From Aquipuribacter hungaricus (GTDB lineage Bacteria > Actinomycetota > Actinomycetes > Actinomycetales > JBBAYJ01): a DNA stretch of 64,000 nt. The notes under the pieces are model-generated. The model was not told the DNA's origin. It saw nothing but the letters and a program-made list of their open reading frames with translations, and made no database searches. Numbering within the stretch: the first letter of the stretch is position 1; each line of letters begins with the position of its first letter. Below, piece by piece: positions 34,586 to 43,437 of the stretch. The stretch lies in the NCBI RefSeq assembly GCF_042663885.1, contig NZ_JBHSXV010000001.1. One strand, written 5' to 3'. Both the position numbers and the translations under genes were made by a program.

Positions 34586-36768
34586 CCGACACGACGAAGG
34601 AGGACGTCGCCCACCTGCGGCGGGCCGGCACCAGCCTGCTGCTGCGCCTGCCCGCCGACGAGCTCCCGACCGTCCTGCACTGGGGGCCCGACCTGGGCGA
34701 GGCGACCCCCGGGGCGCACGAGCTGCTCACCGCGGTAGCGGTGCCGCTGACAGACAGCCAGCTCACGACCATGGAGCGCGTCTCCGTCCTGCCGCAGCAC
34801 TCCACCGGGTGGATGGGGGTCCCGGGCCTGACGGGCAGCCGCGCCGGACGCGCCTGGTCCCTGGTGCTCGGCCCCGTCACCCACCAGGTCCAGGACGCCG
34901 GCACCGACTCGTGGCCCGACGGGCCGGAGGGCACCGCCCGGGTGCTCAGCACCGGCGTCGACGCGCCCGGCGGCCTGCGGGTCACCAGCGAGGTGCACCT
35001 CGGGCCGACCGGCCTGGTCCGGGCCCGGGCGCGCGTGACGAACCTTCACGGCGAGCCCTACGAGGTCGGCGCCCTCACGGTCAGCCTCCCGGTGCCCCCC
35101 CAGGCAGAAGAGCTGCTCGACCTCACCGGCCGGCACACCCACGAGCGGCACCCCCAGCGCCACCCGTTCCCCGTCGGTGCCTGGGTGCGGGAGGCGCGCG
35201 GGGGGCGGCCAGGGCTCGACGCGGCCACCATGCTCTGCGCCGGCGTGGGCGGCTTCGCCTTCCGCTCCGGGCAGGTGTGGGGCGTGCACCTGGAGTGGAG
35301 CGGCAACCAGCGCCTCGTCGCCGAGCGGACCGTCACCGGCTGGCGCCTCCTGGGCGGCGGCGAGCTGCTGCTGCCCGGTGAGGTCCGGCTCGAGCGTGAC
35401 GAGACGTACACCAGCCCCTGGCTGTGCGCGTCCTGGGGTGACGGGCTGGACGTCCTGTCCTCCCGCGTCCACCGCCACCTGCGACGGCGACCCCACCACC
35501 CCCGACGACCCCGGCCGGTCCTGCTCAACACCTGGGAGGCCGTCTACTTCGACCACGACACCGACAAGCTGCTGCGCCTCGCGGAGAACGCCGCCGCCGT
35601 CGGGGTGGAGCGCTTCGTCCTGGACGACGGCTGGTTCCGCGGCCGCCGCGACGACCGCGCCGGCCTCGGTGACTGGGTGGTCGACCCCGACGTGTGGCCC
35701 GACGGGCTGACCCCCCTCGCCGGCCGCGTCCACGAGCTCGGGATGGAGTTCGGCCTCTGGTTCGAGCCCGAGATGGTCAACCTGGACTCCGACCTCGCCC
35801 GAGCCCACCCCGACTGGCTCCTCGGAACCCCGCACGGACCCGGGTCCCCGTCGCGCTACCAGCACGTCCTGGACCTCGGCCGGCCCGAGGCCTACGAGCA
35901 CGTCCGCCACCAGATGTCGCAGGTGATCGGCAGGTACGGCGTGGACTACATCAAGTGGGACCACAACCGCCCCCTGGTGGACGCCGGTCACCAGCCGGAC
36001 GGGCAGCCCGCGGTCCGCGAGCAGACCCTCGCCGTCTACCGGCTGATGCGCGCGCTCAAGGACGCCCACCCCGGCCTGGAGATCGAGTCCTGCGCGGCCG
36101 GCGGGGGGCGGATCGACCTCGGCGTCCTCGAGGTCGCCGACCGGGTCTGGGTGTCGGACTGCATCGACCCGCACGAACGGCACCGGATGGTCCGCTGGAC
36201 CGGCCTGATCACCCCGCCGGAGCTCATGGGCACCCACATCGGCTCACCCGTGGACCACACCACCGGCAGGACCCACACCCTCCCGTTCCGGGCCGCGACC
36301 GCCCTCTGGGGCCACCTCGGCATCGAGTGGGACATCGCCGACCTGGGCGCGGACGACCTCGCCGAGCTCACCGCCTGGGTGCAGCTCCACAAACGCCACC
36401 GGCAGCTGCTGCACACCGGCGACGTCGTCCACGCCGACACACACGCCACCGAGATATCGCTGGAGGGCGTGGTCGCCGAGGACGGCTCCGAGGCCCTCTT
36501 CCAGGTGAGCCTCCTCGAGCACCCGCTCACCTGGCCGCTGCAGCGGCTCCGCCTGCCCGGGCTGGACCCTCACCGCTCCTACCGCGTCACGATCGCCCAG
36601 CCGCGCGAAAGCAGACCAGCAGAGAGCCGGCTGCCTGCCTGGACCCGTGACGGCGCCGTGCTCACCGGAGCCATGCTGCACGGGCTGGGGCTCGCCGCGC
36701 CCATGCTGCGGCTCCACGAAGCCCTGCTGATCCACGTCTCAGCCGAACCACTCCCGACAGGCCCATGA
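34582..36768 (+). CDS. Alpha-galactosidase, GH36
   Basis: A 728-residue cytoplasmic glycoside hydrolase splitting terminal alpha-galactose from imported oligosaccharides. N-terminal beta-sandwich, then the TIM barrel: NTWEAVYFDHDTDKLL, FVLDDGWFRGRRDD, EFGLWFEPEMVN, the nucleophile in YIKWDHNR, CAAGGGRID, and the acid/base in VSDCIDPHER. C-terminal beta domain follows. The GTG start overlaps the permease stop (GTGA), completing a four-gene operon. Confidence 0.93.
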   Translation: MTDTTKEDVAHLRRAGTSLLLRLPADELPTVLHWGPDLGEATPGAHELLTAVAVPLTDSQLTTMERVSVLPQHSTGWMGVPGLTGSRAGRAWSLVLGPVTHQVQDAGTDSWPDGPEGTARVLSTGVDAPGGLRVTSEVHLGPTGLVRARARVTNLHGEPYEVGALTVSLPVPPQAEELLDLTGRHTHERHPQRHPFPVGAWVREARGGRPGLDAATMLCAGVGGFAFRSGQVWGVHLEWSGNQRLVAERTVTGWRLLGGGELLLPGEVRLERDETYTSPWLCASWGDGLDVLSSRVHRHLRRRPHHPRRPRPVLLNTWEAVYFDHDTDKLLRLAENAAAVGVERFVLDDGWFRGRRDDRAGLGDWVVDPDVWPDGLTPLAGRVHELGMEFGLWFEPEMVNLDSDLARAHPDWLLGTPHGPGSPSRYQHVLDLGRPEAYEHVRHQMSQVIGRYGVDYIKWDHNRPLVDAGHQPDGQPAVREQTLAVYRLMRALKDAHPGLEIESCAAGGGRIDLGVLEVADRVWVSDCIDPHERHRMVRWTGLITPPELMGTHIGSPVDHTTGRTHTLPFRAATALWGHLGIEWDIADLGADDLAELTAWVQLHKRHRQLLHTGDVVHADTHATEISLEGVVAEDGSEALFQVSLLEHPLTWPLQRLRLPGLDPHRSYRVTIAQPRESRPAESRLPAWTRDGAVLTGAMLHGLGLAAPMLRLHEALLIHVSAEPLPTGP

Positions 36769-36779
36769 CGGGTGGGCGT

Positions 36780-36800
36780 ACCGGCTGGTGTCAAGCCGGT
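36780..36800 (+). terminator. Hairpin after the alpha-galactosidase operon
   Basis: ACCGGCT-N7-AGCCGGT, a perfect seven-base stem 12 bases after the stop codon. There is no U-rich tract, as is usual in such GC-rich genomes. Confidence 0.5.
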
Positions 36801-36971
36801 TGAGGCAGGTGGGCGTCAGCTGGTCTGTATGAGGGCCCCCCTGCCTGGGCTTGCGACCTGCAGGGATAGGTGGCGCAGTCTCACTGCGTCGCCATGTGGC
36901 CAACAGCCGGCGCGGCCGCCTTTCCGCGATCTTGTCCGTGAGGGTGGTGGCCCCCCGACTAACGTCGGCGT

Positions 36972-37607
36972 GTGTCGCTGTCCAGTCTGTCGGCCTTCGT
37001 CGTCGTCGCTCTCGTCGTCGTGGCCGTTCCCGGGCCCAGCGTGCTGTTCGTGGTTGGCCGGGCCCTGACACTGGGCCGACGTGGCGCCCTGACCACCGCG
37101 CTGGGCAACGCCATAGGAACGCTCGTCCAGGTCATCGCGGTCGCAGTCGGAATTGGCGCCCTGGTCGAGCGTTCCGTCCTGGCGTTCACCGTGCTGAAGT
37201 TCGCCGGTGCCGCTTACCTGGTGTTCCTGGGCGTGCAGGCCTTCCGGCACCGTCGCGCCTTCGCCGTCGAGACCACCGTCGCAGCCGGACCCACCCGGGT
37301 CGGGCGAGTGCTGCGCGAGGGGTTCCTGGTCGGTCTCACCAACCCTAAGACGACGGTCTTCTTCGCGGCGGCCCTGCCGCCGTTCGTCGATCCCGCCGTT
37401 GGCTCGGTGCCGCTGCAGATGCTGCTTCTGGGGGTCGTCTTCTTGGGCATCGCCTTAGTGACGGACAGCATCTGGGCGACCGGCGCGGGCGCGGCCCGCG
37501 GTTGGCTGGCCCGGTCGCCGCGGCGGATCGAAGGTATCGGCGCCGTGAGCGGCCTGGTGATGATCGGCCTCGGTGTCCGGGTGGCGCTCACGGGCCGACC
37601 GAGCTGA
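36972..37607 (+). CDS. LysE/RhtB family exporter
   Basis: A 211-residue amino-acid or metabolite exporter with six helices. Family start SAFVVVALVVVAVPGPSVLFVVGRAL, the conserved GxxxGxxxG-like ALGNAIGTLVQV, and GFLVGLTNPKTTVFFAAALPPFVD. The GTG at 36972 has no strong ribosome site, and the gene stands alone. Confidence 0.9.
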   Translation: MSLSSLSAFVVVALVVVAVPGPSVLFVVGRALTLGRRGALTTALGNAIGTLVQVIAVAVGIGALVERSVLAFTVLKFAGAAYLVFLGVQAFRHRRAFAVETTVAAGPTRVGRVLREGFLVGLTNPKTTVFFAAALPPFVDPAVGSVPLQMLLLGVVFLGIALVTDSIWATGAGAARGWLARSPRRIEGIGAVSGLVMIGLGVRVALTGRPS

Positions 37608-37977
37608 CGGTCGCACGCGTCACCTGGAGCCGCGCCGATAGCGCACTCGCGTCGATGAGGGCGTCACCCGGGTGCCCATCACTGATGCGGCCGTTCGCCC
37701 ACGACGACAATCAACGGGGGGAACGGCCAGCGGCACGCGATCACGGGGGAGTCGCACCCGATGCCGGGCGCTCAAGTCCGTGGCCCGGTGGCCCGGTGGC
37801 CCTGCCGGTGTCGCATCCCGGTAGCGGGGAACGCAAGCGGGGCGTCTTGAAGGGCGGTCCGTAGACGATCGTCTGTGAGACACCCCGGGCGAGTCCTCCC
37901 ACAGACCTCCGATCGAGTCTCGTGACCCGTGTCCGTAGACTATGCAACGGCAGGGACGTTCGCGTTACGGTCTGAGG
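37608..37977. other. Region upstream of the serine recombinase, possible recombination site
   Basis: No gene seen. It contains a perfect 12-base palindrome AGACGATCGTCT (37863-37874), a direct repeat TCCGTAGAC (37858-37866 and 37932-37940) and paired TGTGAGAC/TCTCGTG elements. Such an arrangement directly upstream of a resolvase gene could be its crossover site. The 13-mer starting GTAGACGATC recurs at 62654-62666. Confidence 0.4.
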
Positions 37978-38619
37978 GTGTCGTTGGTCGGGTACGCGAG
38001 GGTGTCGACGCGGGACCAGCATCCCGACGCGCAGACCGACGCCCTGGCCGCGGCCGGCTGCGAGAAGGTCTTCGTCGACCACGCCTCGGGGACCCTGGCC
38101 GCGCGGACCGCGCTGGGCGAGGCGCTGGGGTACCTGCGGGCCGGGGACACGCTGGTCATCACCAAGCTGGACCGGCTGGGCCGGTCGGTGCGCAACCTCA
38201 AGCAGCTGTCCGATGAGCTGCAGGCCCGGCAGGTCGGGCTGCGGGCGCTGTCGCAGGGCATCGACACCACGACGCCGGGTGGTCGGCTGTTCTTCCACAT
38301 GCTCGCCGCGATCGCGGAGTTCGAGCACGACCTGATCGTGGAGCGGACCGTCGACGGTCTGGCCGCGGCCCGGGCCCGGGGCCGCAAGGGCGGGCCGAAG
38401 TTCAAGATGACGCCCAACAAGATCGCCCAGGCCCGGGCGATGTACGACGGCGGGAAGCACACCGTGCAGGAGATCGCCGACACCTTCGGGGTGTCCCGGC
38501 CCACGATCTACCGCCACCTAGGATCGGCCCCACGGCCGTCCGCCGGTCCTGTGATGGGGTTCTCGGGACCGGCGGGCGCGCCGTCGACCGCACCCCCCGC
38601 CGCGCCTCGGGGGGCCTAG
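37978..38619 (+). CDS. Serine recombinase (resolvase/invertase)
   Basis: About 213 residues. N-terminal catalytic domain with VGYARVSTRDQ (nucleophile Ser near residue 10), LVITKLDRLGRSVRNL, FHMLAAIAEFEHDLIVERT; C-terminal Hin-like helix-turn-helix (TVQEIADTFGVSRPTIYRHL). A Pro/Ala/Gly-rich tail of about 35 residues is extra. GTG at 37978 fits the family start; an ATG at 37942 is the alternative. It may belong to a degenerate mobile element, but no transposase adjoins it. Confidence 0.9.
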   Translation: MSLVGYARVSTRDQHPDAQTDALAAAGCEKVFVDHASGTLAARTALGEALGYLRAGDTLVITKLDRLGRSVRNLKQLSDELQARQVGLRALSQGIDTTTPGGRLFFHMLAAIAEFEHDLIVERTVDGLAAARARGRKGGPKFKMTPNKIAQARAMYDGGKHTVQEIADTFGVSRPTIYRHLGSAPRPSAGPVMGFSGPAGAPSTAPPAAPRGA

Positions 38620-38732
38620 GGGGGCCATCCCGGGGACGTCCCTGGTGTGCACGGCGTCTGACCCTGGTCTGAGCGCCGGGTGCTGAGGCGGGCCAGGCAG
38701 GGTTGGGTTGGGTCAGCGGAGGGTGGGCACCG

Positions 38733-39322
38733 ATGCCAGAGGACGCCCCCGACGGGCTACGCCAGCAGGCGCGGGCTGCGGCGATCGTGGCGCCGGGTCT
38801 GGCGGCCCTGGCCTGGCTGGAGGACACGCTCGCGGGCAGGTTCGAGGCCGCGTGGGGCGGGCTGGACCCGGAGTTCCGGCTGGCGCTCGTGCAGCAGTGG
38901 CTGTCCTCGGACCCTGGTGTGCTCGGGCTGGTCGAGGAGGACCGTGACGCCCTGGCCGGTCAGCTCGCCTCGGCCAGGCCCAGCCACTGGTTGTGGCGCG
39001 CCCACGGGCAGAAGGTGCTGCGCCGCGACGTCGAGCGTCTGTGGTCAGAGGTCTGCGCGGGGTCCGGTACGGGGTCGGGGCCAGACCGCGCCCCATCGCC
39101 CCGGACCTGCAGGCCGTGATCGTCTTCGACCCCAGCACCCTGCCCGCCGGCGGGACAGCGGTGCACCACCCACCGGCCGGTACAGGCAGGCAGACATACC
39201 CGATCGTGGTGCGGCTGGTGGGTGGTCGCCACGTCGTCCGCGGGGTCGGCACGGGCCTGCTGCGGCCGGGCTGGCCCCCCGCCCACGAACAGGTGCTCCA
39301 CCGGGAGGACGAAAAGGCCTGA
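38733..39322 (+). pseudogene. Frame-broken hypothetical gene next to the recombinase
   Basis: Two overlapping plus-strand frames form one protein-like sequence: 38733-39119 (helical, AWLEDTLAGRFEAAWGGLDPEF, LVQQWLSSDPGVLGLVEEDRD, VERLWSEVCAG) and then about 39060-39322 (DLQAVIVFDPSTLPAGGTAVHHPP, YPIVVRLVGGRHVVRGVG). A one-base shift around 39050-39065 joins them. Family not recognised. It is either mutated, a sequencing error, or a programmed shift in the G-rich stretch. Confidence 0.5.
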
Positions 39323-39562
39323 CGGCGGATGCTCGGTGCCGCCCCGGTGTGCCTCCTGCCTCGGTGTGCCTCCCGCCGGTAACGAGGGCTCCGCTGTCCA
39401 CGGCCCAACTGTGTGAACCGTGCCGAAAGGCCGTTCACCGTTGAACTAGGACCGGGTACGGTTCCGGTCCCCGGGGGAGAGGACCCGGGCGCGGCAGCCC
39501 TCAGGAGACGTCCGACCGGCCGCCGCCACCCACCCGCCCGTCCGTCAGTCGAGGAGGCTCGC

Positions 39563-39964
39563 ATGGCCAGCGGTACGCAGACCGACCAGCTCACCACCCC
39601 CATCGACCCCGGCCCGGTCGTCCTGTCCGTGCGCGTCGACCGGCCCTCGCCGCCCGGCGGCGGGGACCACGTCCGGGTGCACGTGGCCGGCGAGCTGGAC
39701 CTGGCCACCGCGGGCGTGCTGAGCCGGGCTCTCCTCGACCTGATCCAGGAAGGCTGGCGACGGCTGGACGTCGAGCTCGCGGGCGTCAGGTTCTGCGACG
39801 GCGCCGGGCTGGGTGCGCTGCAGTCCGGCGGACAGCGGCTGCGCGCCGCGGGCGGCACCCTGACCGTGCACGACCCGTGCTGGTCGCTCCGCTTCCTGCT
39901 GGACCTGTTCGAGCTGGACCAGCAGCTGCAGCCGCGTGGACCGGCGAGGCCAGACCACGCCTGA
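39563..39964 (+). CDS. STAS-domain anti-sigma factor antagonist-like protein
   Basis: A 133-residue single STAS domain (HVRVHVAGELDLATAGVL, LDVELAGVRFCDGAGLGALQSG). GAGGAGG precedes the ATG. In SpoIIAA/RsbV proteins the loop reads DSSG with the phosphorylated serine; here it is DGAG with no serine or threonine, so kinase-controlled switching seems impossible. A GGGTAC (-10 of stress sigma factors) lies about 95 bases upstream. Sits at the head of a signalling cluster. Confidence 0.87.
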   Translation: MASGTQTDQLTTPIDPGPVVLSVRVDRPSPPGGGDHVRVHVAGELDLATAGVLSRALLDLIQEGWRRLDVELAGVRFCDGAGLGALQSGGQRLRAAGGTLTVHDPCWSLRFLLDLFELDQQLQPRGPARPDHA

Positions 39965-40169
39965 GAGGTCCGCACCTGCTCGGTGCTGGTCGCGAAAGTC
40001 GGCCCGACGACGAGTGAGTGAAACGCGGATTTCGACCTGACTTGTGAGACGACCGGCGCTCAGGCGGTGTCGAGGCCGGTGACCGTCTCACGGTGGGCGT
40101 CTTAAAACCTTGGTAGTGAGACTGCGCTCGAGCCGGCTGGGTACGTCCGGTGGGGGAGGATGTTCGTGG

Positions 40170-41471
40170 TCATGCCCGTCGTGGTTCGGCTGCCGGGCCC
40201 TCGTTCCTCGGCGCCGTCATGCTGCGGGGGTCGAGGGCGAAGGACACGCGGCCTCGTCCCGTGTGCTTGACGTCGTAGAGGGCTGCGTCCGCTTGTTCGA
40301 GAAGGCTGTGGAGCTGGTCGCCGTCTCTGGGGTAGCTCGCCAGCCCTACAGAGGTCGTGATGCGCAGCGGCAGTTCCAGGCCGGGAGCCTCGATCGCCAG
40401 CTCAGCGGTCGCGGCGCGTAGGCGCTCACCCGCCTCGGCCACCGCGGCCCGCCCGGCCTGGGGGAACAGGACGACGAACTCGTCGCCACCGAAGCGACCC
40501 ACGAGGTCGCTGTCACGAACGGCGCTCGTGAGTGCTTTGGCCGTGGCTTTCAGCACCTCGTCGCCCAGCAGGTGGCCATGCGTGTCGTTGACCGTCTTGA
40601 AGTGGTCGATGTCGACGACGGCGACACCCATGGGCTGATTGGACGACCTGCTGAGGGCGAGCTCTCGCTCGGCGCGGTCGCGCCACCCCGACGAAGAAGC
40701 GACTCCCGTCTTGGGGTCACGTGCCAGGGCGGTGACGAGTTGGCGGTGCTGGAGGCCGCGCTGCAAGAGCATCGCGATGGGCACACCCGCCGCCACCAGG
40801 AAAGGGTCCATCGACCCTGCCACTCCGATGAGGGTTCCGAGCGCGCACTGCGCCAGGGCGCCGCGCCAGTCGAAAGCCAGCTCCCGGAACGGTCGCCAGC
40901 CGACCCCACCGTGTGCGGAGACCACCGACCCCAGAAGGAACGACTCGGCGAGGTGCATGACGGCGAAACCGGCGAGGGCAGCAACGAGGAGACCGCCCTG
41001 GTACGCGCCAAGCGGCGAGGCCGCGTAGGTCTGGATCACCACAGCGGCTCCCGTCGAGGACAGCACCACCATGGAGATGTTGAAGACCACCCGGTGCAGC
41101 GGGATCCGGACACGGTCAGACGTGCTGAAGGCGTCACGGACGGAGACCAGGAGGGAGAGCGCGACCGCAAGCGCCACAACACCCGGCAACGGCGCCGCGA
41201 CGACAGCGGCGAACACCCAGACGCTGTCGGTGCTGACCGTGATCTCGACCCGGTCCGTGCGCGCGCGCGATTCCGTCCTCCCGATGCCCACGTTGATCAC
41301 CTCGGTGACCGCGCAGGCCATCGCGAGGACGCTCACCAGGAGCCAGCCGGTCTCGTCCGAAGTGGTCCCCACCGCGACCACTGCCATCACGGCTGCGGCA
41401 ATGATCGTGAGTACGGTCGCCCGGGCCGCGCGCGGGAGCCCCCAGAACTCCCAGGAACGGATGGTGGTCAC
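40170..41471 (-). CDS. Membrane GGDEF protein (diguanylate cyclase)
   Basis: About 433 residues. Eight hydrophobic helices (MASE-like membrane sensor, residues 10-260), then a GGDEF domain: DPKTGVASSSGWRDRAE, DIDHFKTVNDTHGHLLGD, active site FGGDEF. The inhibitory site RDSD is intact five residues before it, so feedback inhibition by cyclic di-GMP is likely. The frame is open to 41609, but the GTG at 41471 lies just eight bases from a GCCGATAA promoter element and gives a normal membrane start, suggesting a leaderless transcript. Confidence 0.9.
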   Translation of the reverse strand: MTTIRSWEFWGLPRAARATVLTIIAAAVMAVVAVGTTSDETGWLLVSVLAMACAVTEVINVGIGRTESRARTDRVEITVSTDSVWVFAAVVAAPLPGVVALAVALSLLVSVRDAFSTSDRVRIPLHRVVFNISMVVLSSTGAAVVIQTYAASPLGAYQGGLLVAALAGFAVMHLAESFLLGSVVSAHGGVGWRPFRELAFDWRGALAQCALGTLIGVAGSMDPFLVAAGVPIAMLLQRGLQHRQLVTALARDPKTGVASSSGWRDRAERELALSRSSNQPMGVAVVDIDHFKTVNDTHGHLLGDEVLKATAKALTSAVRDSDLVGRFGGDEFVVLFPQAGRAAVAEAGERLRAATAELAIEAPGLELPLRITTSVGLASYPRDGDQLHSLLEQADAALYDVKHTGRGRVSFALDPRSMTAPRNEGPAAEPRRA

Positions 41472-41479
41472 ATCCCGCC

Positions 41480-41506
41480 TTATCGGCTCACGGCCCCGGC
41501 GCACCA
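41480..41506 (-). promoter_or_regulatory. FliA/WhiG-like promoter for the GGDEF gene
   Basis: Read on the minus strand: TGGT-N15-GCCGATAA, with the -10 at 41480-41487 matching the sigma-28 consensus GCCGATAA exactly; the -35 is poor. The start codon follows at once, implying a leaderless mRNA. Confidence 0.45.
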
Positions 41507-41754
41507 CGGGAACAGGGCGCGTCTCACCCGGGCGGGCTAGGGCCTCCAGACCGACACACGAGTCGAGGGATGAGACGCGTCGCCCGAGTAGGGGAGGGGC
41601 GTCCCGCACAGCGCCCGTTCCCGGTGACGAGGTGCGGGCGGGGCTACTGAGACGGGTCGCTCCGCCTCGACCGAGTCAGGCCGGCGACCTGGGGCGCTGT
41701 TAGTGGGGGCCCGTCATCCGGGGTACCGCTGGCGTTTTCGCGTAGTCCGACGCT

Positions 41755-41781
41755 TAAGAGTGTTTTGCTCACTGTCGATGG
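41755..41781 (+). promoter_or_regulatory. FliA/WhiG-like promoter for the EAL-HDOD gene
   Basis: TAAG (41755-41758), 15 bases, GTCGATGG (41774-41781), against the consensus TAAA-N15-GCCGATAA. The GTG start at 41788 lies where transcription should begin, so the mRNA may be leaderless. Confidence 0.5.
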
Positions 41782-41787
41782 GGTCGC

Positions 41788-43032
41788 GTGATGTCAGTTG
41801 CCACTCCTGGGGCTCCCGCGGCGCAGCTTCGTGCTGTGCGAGTTGGTCGTCAGGCCATACACCGCGCCGGAGGTGGGGGTGTTGCCGGGTACGAGCTGCT
41901 GTTCCGGCAGTCGTCGGTCGACACTTTGGTCGATGAGGCCGCGCACGAGGCCGCGACCGCTCAGGTCATCAGCGCCGTGTTCGGTGAGTTCGGGGTCGCG
42001 AACCTTGCCGGGGACCTGCCGTTGTTCGTCAACACCACGCGGGCCTTCCTTGTGGGTGATATCCCGCTTCCCGACGACCCCGAACGGCTGGTCATCGAGG
42101 TCCTGGAACATGTGTTGCTCGATGCCGAGGTCCTCGCCGGCATCGTCGCCTTGAAGCGGGCGGGCTACCGGATCGCCGCCGATGACTGGGACGGCACCAG
42201 GTCCCGTGATGGGCTGCTGCCGTTGTGCGACGTCGTGAAGATCGACCTGTCGGCCGTTGGACATGCCGCGCTGCCGGGTCTCATCGCCGATGCTCGGAGG
42301 CTTTCCCCGGGTGTCAGCGTCTGTGTCGAACGAGTCGAGACCGCCGAGGACGCCGGGCTGGCCGAGGCTGCCGGGGCCGTGCTGCTGCAGGGCTTCTACC
42401 TTGATCGGCCACAGACTCGCACGACCCGCACCCTGACCGCATCTGAGGTGACGTGCCTGCGGTTGCTGGGTGCCCTGGCCAGTGAGGCGGACACCGGTGA
42501 GCTCGTCCGGCTGGTCAGTTCTGATCCTGGTTTGGCGATGCAGGTGCTCCGCATGGCGGCCAGTCCTGCAGGCGTCGGCCGGCCGGTGGCCTCGGTGAGT
42601 CAGGCCGTGGTCCTGCTGGGCCCCCGCAAGCTCGGTTCCTGGCTGGTGCTCGTGCTCTTAGGTGGTGCCTCGCGCGCATCCCGCGAGCACGTCGTCGCTG
42701 TCTTGGCTCGAGCTGGGGCCTGCGCTCTGCTGAGCCCGAGCAGCCGTGACGCTGCGTTCACGGCCGGGCTGCTGTCGGCGGCGCTTGAGCTGCTGGGAGG
42801 TGAGCCCGCTGACGTCATGAGGGACAGCGGCGCCGACCCGGCGATAGCCGACGCCGTCCTACGCGGGGGCGGGCCCGTAGGAGCCGCCCTTCAGGCAGTG
42901 ATAGCCCACGAGCGCAACGACCCCGCGGCTGCCCTGAGCACAACTCATGACCCGTACACCGTGTCCCGTGCAGTTCTGCAGGCCGTTGTTGGCGCGAGGG
43001 CCGTCGCCGAAGCCATGAGCGACGAGCGGTGA
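41788..43032 (+). CDS. EAL-HDOD signalling protein (YuxH-type)
   Basis: About 414 residues: an EAL-like domain (GRQAIHRAGGGGVAGYELLFR to LQGFYLDRP) followed by an HDOD domain (TCLRLLGALASEADTGELVRLVSSDPGLAMQVLRMAAS, ASVSQAVVLLG). The catalytic motif is ELL, not EAL, but VIEVLEH, AADDWDG, VKIDLS and ERVET remain, so it may bind rather than hydrolyse c-di-GMP. GTG 41788 or ATG 41791. Neighbours are GGDEF, EAL and chemoreceptor genes. Confidence 0.9.
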   Translation: MMSVATPGAPAAQLRAVRVGRQAIHRAGGGGVAGYELLFRQSSVDTLVDEAAHEAATAQVISAVFGEFGVANLAGDLPLFVNTTRAFLVGDIPLPDDPERLVIEVLEHVLLDAEVLAGIVALKRAGYRIAADDWDGTRSRDGLLPLCDVVKIDLSAVGHAALPGLIADARRLSPGVSVCVERVETAEDAGLAEAAGAVLLQGFYLDRPQTRTTRTLTASEVTCLRLLGALASEADTGELVRLVSSDPGLAMQVLRMAASPAGVGRPVASVSQAVVLLGPRKLGSWLVLVLLGGASRASREHVVAVLARAGACALLSPSSRDAAFTAGLLSAALELLGGEPADVMRDSGADPAIADAVLRGGGPVGAALQAVIAHERNDPAAALSTTHDPYTVSRAVLQAVVGARAVAEAMSDER

Positions 43033-43193
43033 GCCGGACCGCCAACGGGGCGCTCGTGGTGCGCGAACGGCGGGCCCGCTCGGTTGTTATCGGCCGAGTG
43101 CACCGGACGCCGGTGAGCTGTGCGGCGTTCGCCTGCACCGCGGTTGGCGAACAACTCCCGTGCGAAGCCAGCATCCGGTTGGCCCACTGAAGA

Positions 43194-43220
43194 TAAAGAA
43201 GCAGCACCTGTTGCCGATGA
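43194..43220 (+). promoter_or_regulatory. FliA/WhiG-type promoter for DUF1059-EAL
   Basis: TAAA (43194-43197), exactly 15 bases, GCCGATGA (43213-43220): only one mismatch from the flagellar sigma consensus TAAA-N15-GCCGATAA. It lies 41 bases before the DUF1059 start. Confidence 0.75.
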
Positions 43221-43261
43221 ATCGCAGCGGCGATACGGCTCGACAGAAGAGGGAGTGAAAC

Positions 43262-43435
43262 GTGAAGCGTTTCCGTTGTGGTGATGTGATTCCCGGATGC
43301 ACGGCGCAGTTCGCCGGCACCGAAGAGGATATCCTCGCGCAGGTTGGGGCGCACGCCCGGCGCGACCATGGGGTGGCCGACGTGGGGCCGGAGCTGGTCG
43401 TCAGCGTCCGGGCGGCGCTGCAGGACGTTCACTAG
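43262..43435 (+). CDS. DUF1059 family small protein
   Basis: A 57-residue gene. KRFRCGDVIPGCTAQFAGT and EEDILAQVGAHARRDHGV match the DUF1059 pattern (CGDxxPGCxxxFxGxTEEEVLxxxxxHAxxxHG). The two conserved cysteines and histidines suggest metal binding. GTG start at 43262, GAGGGAG upstream. Its stop is two bases before the ATG of the EAL gene, so both are on one transcript from the sigma-28-type promoter. Confidence 0.85.
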   Translation: MKRFRCGDVIPGCTAQFAGTEEDILAQVGAHARRDHGVADVGPELVVSVRAALQDVH

Positions 43436-43437
43436 GG

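Noticed and set aside
34495..36237. 580-codon minus-strand ORF opposite the alpha-galactosidase
   Set aside because: Composition of an antisense shadow; the plus strand encodes a clear GH36 enzyme.
40090..40169. Possible c-di-GMP riboswitch before the signalling genes
   Set aside because: No conserved GEMM core sequence was found, and the adjacent genes point away or already have promoters.
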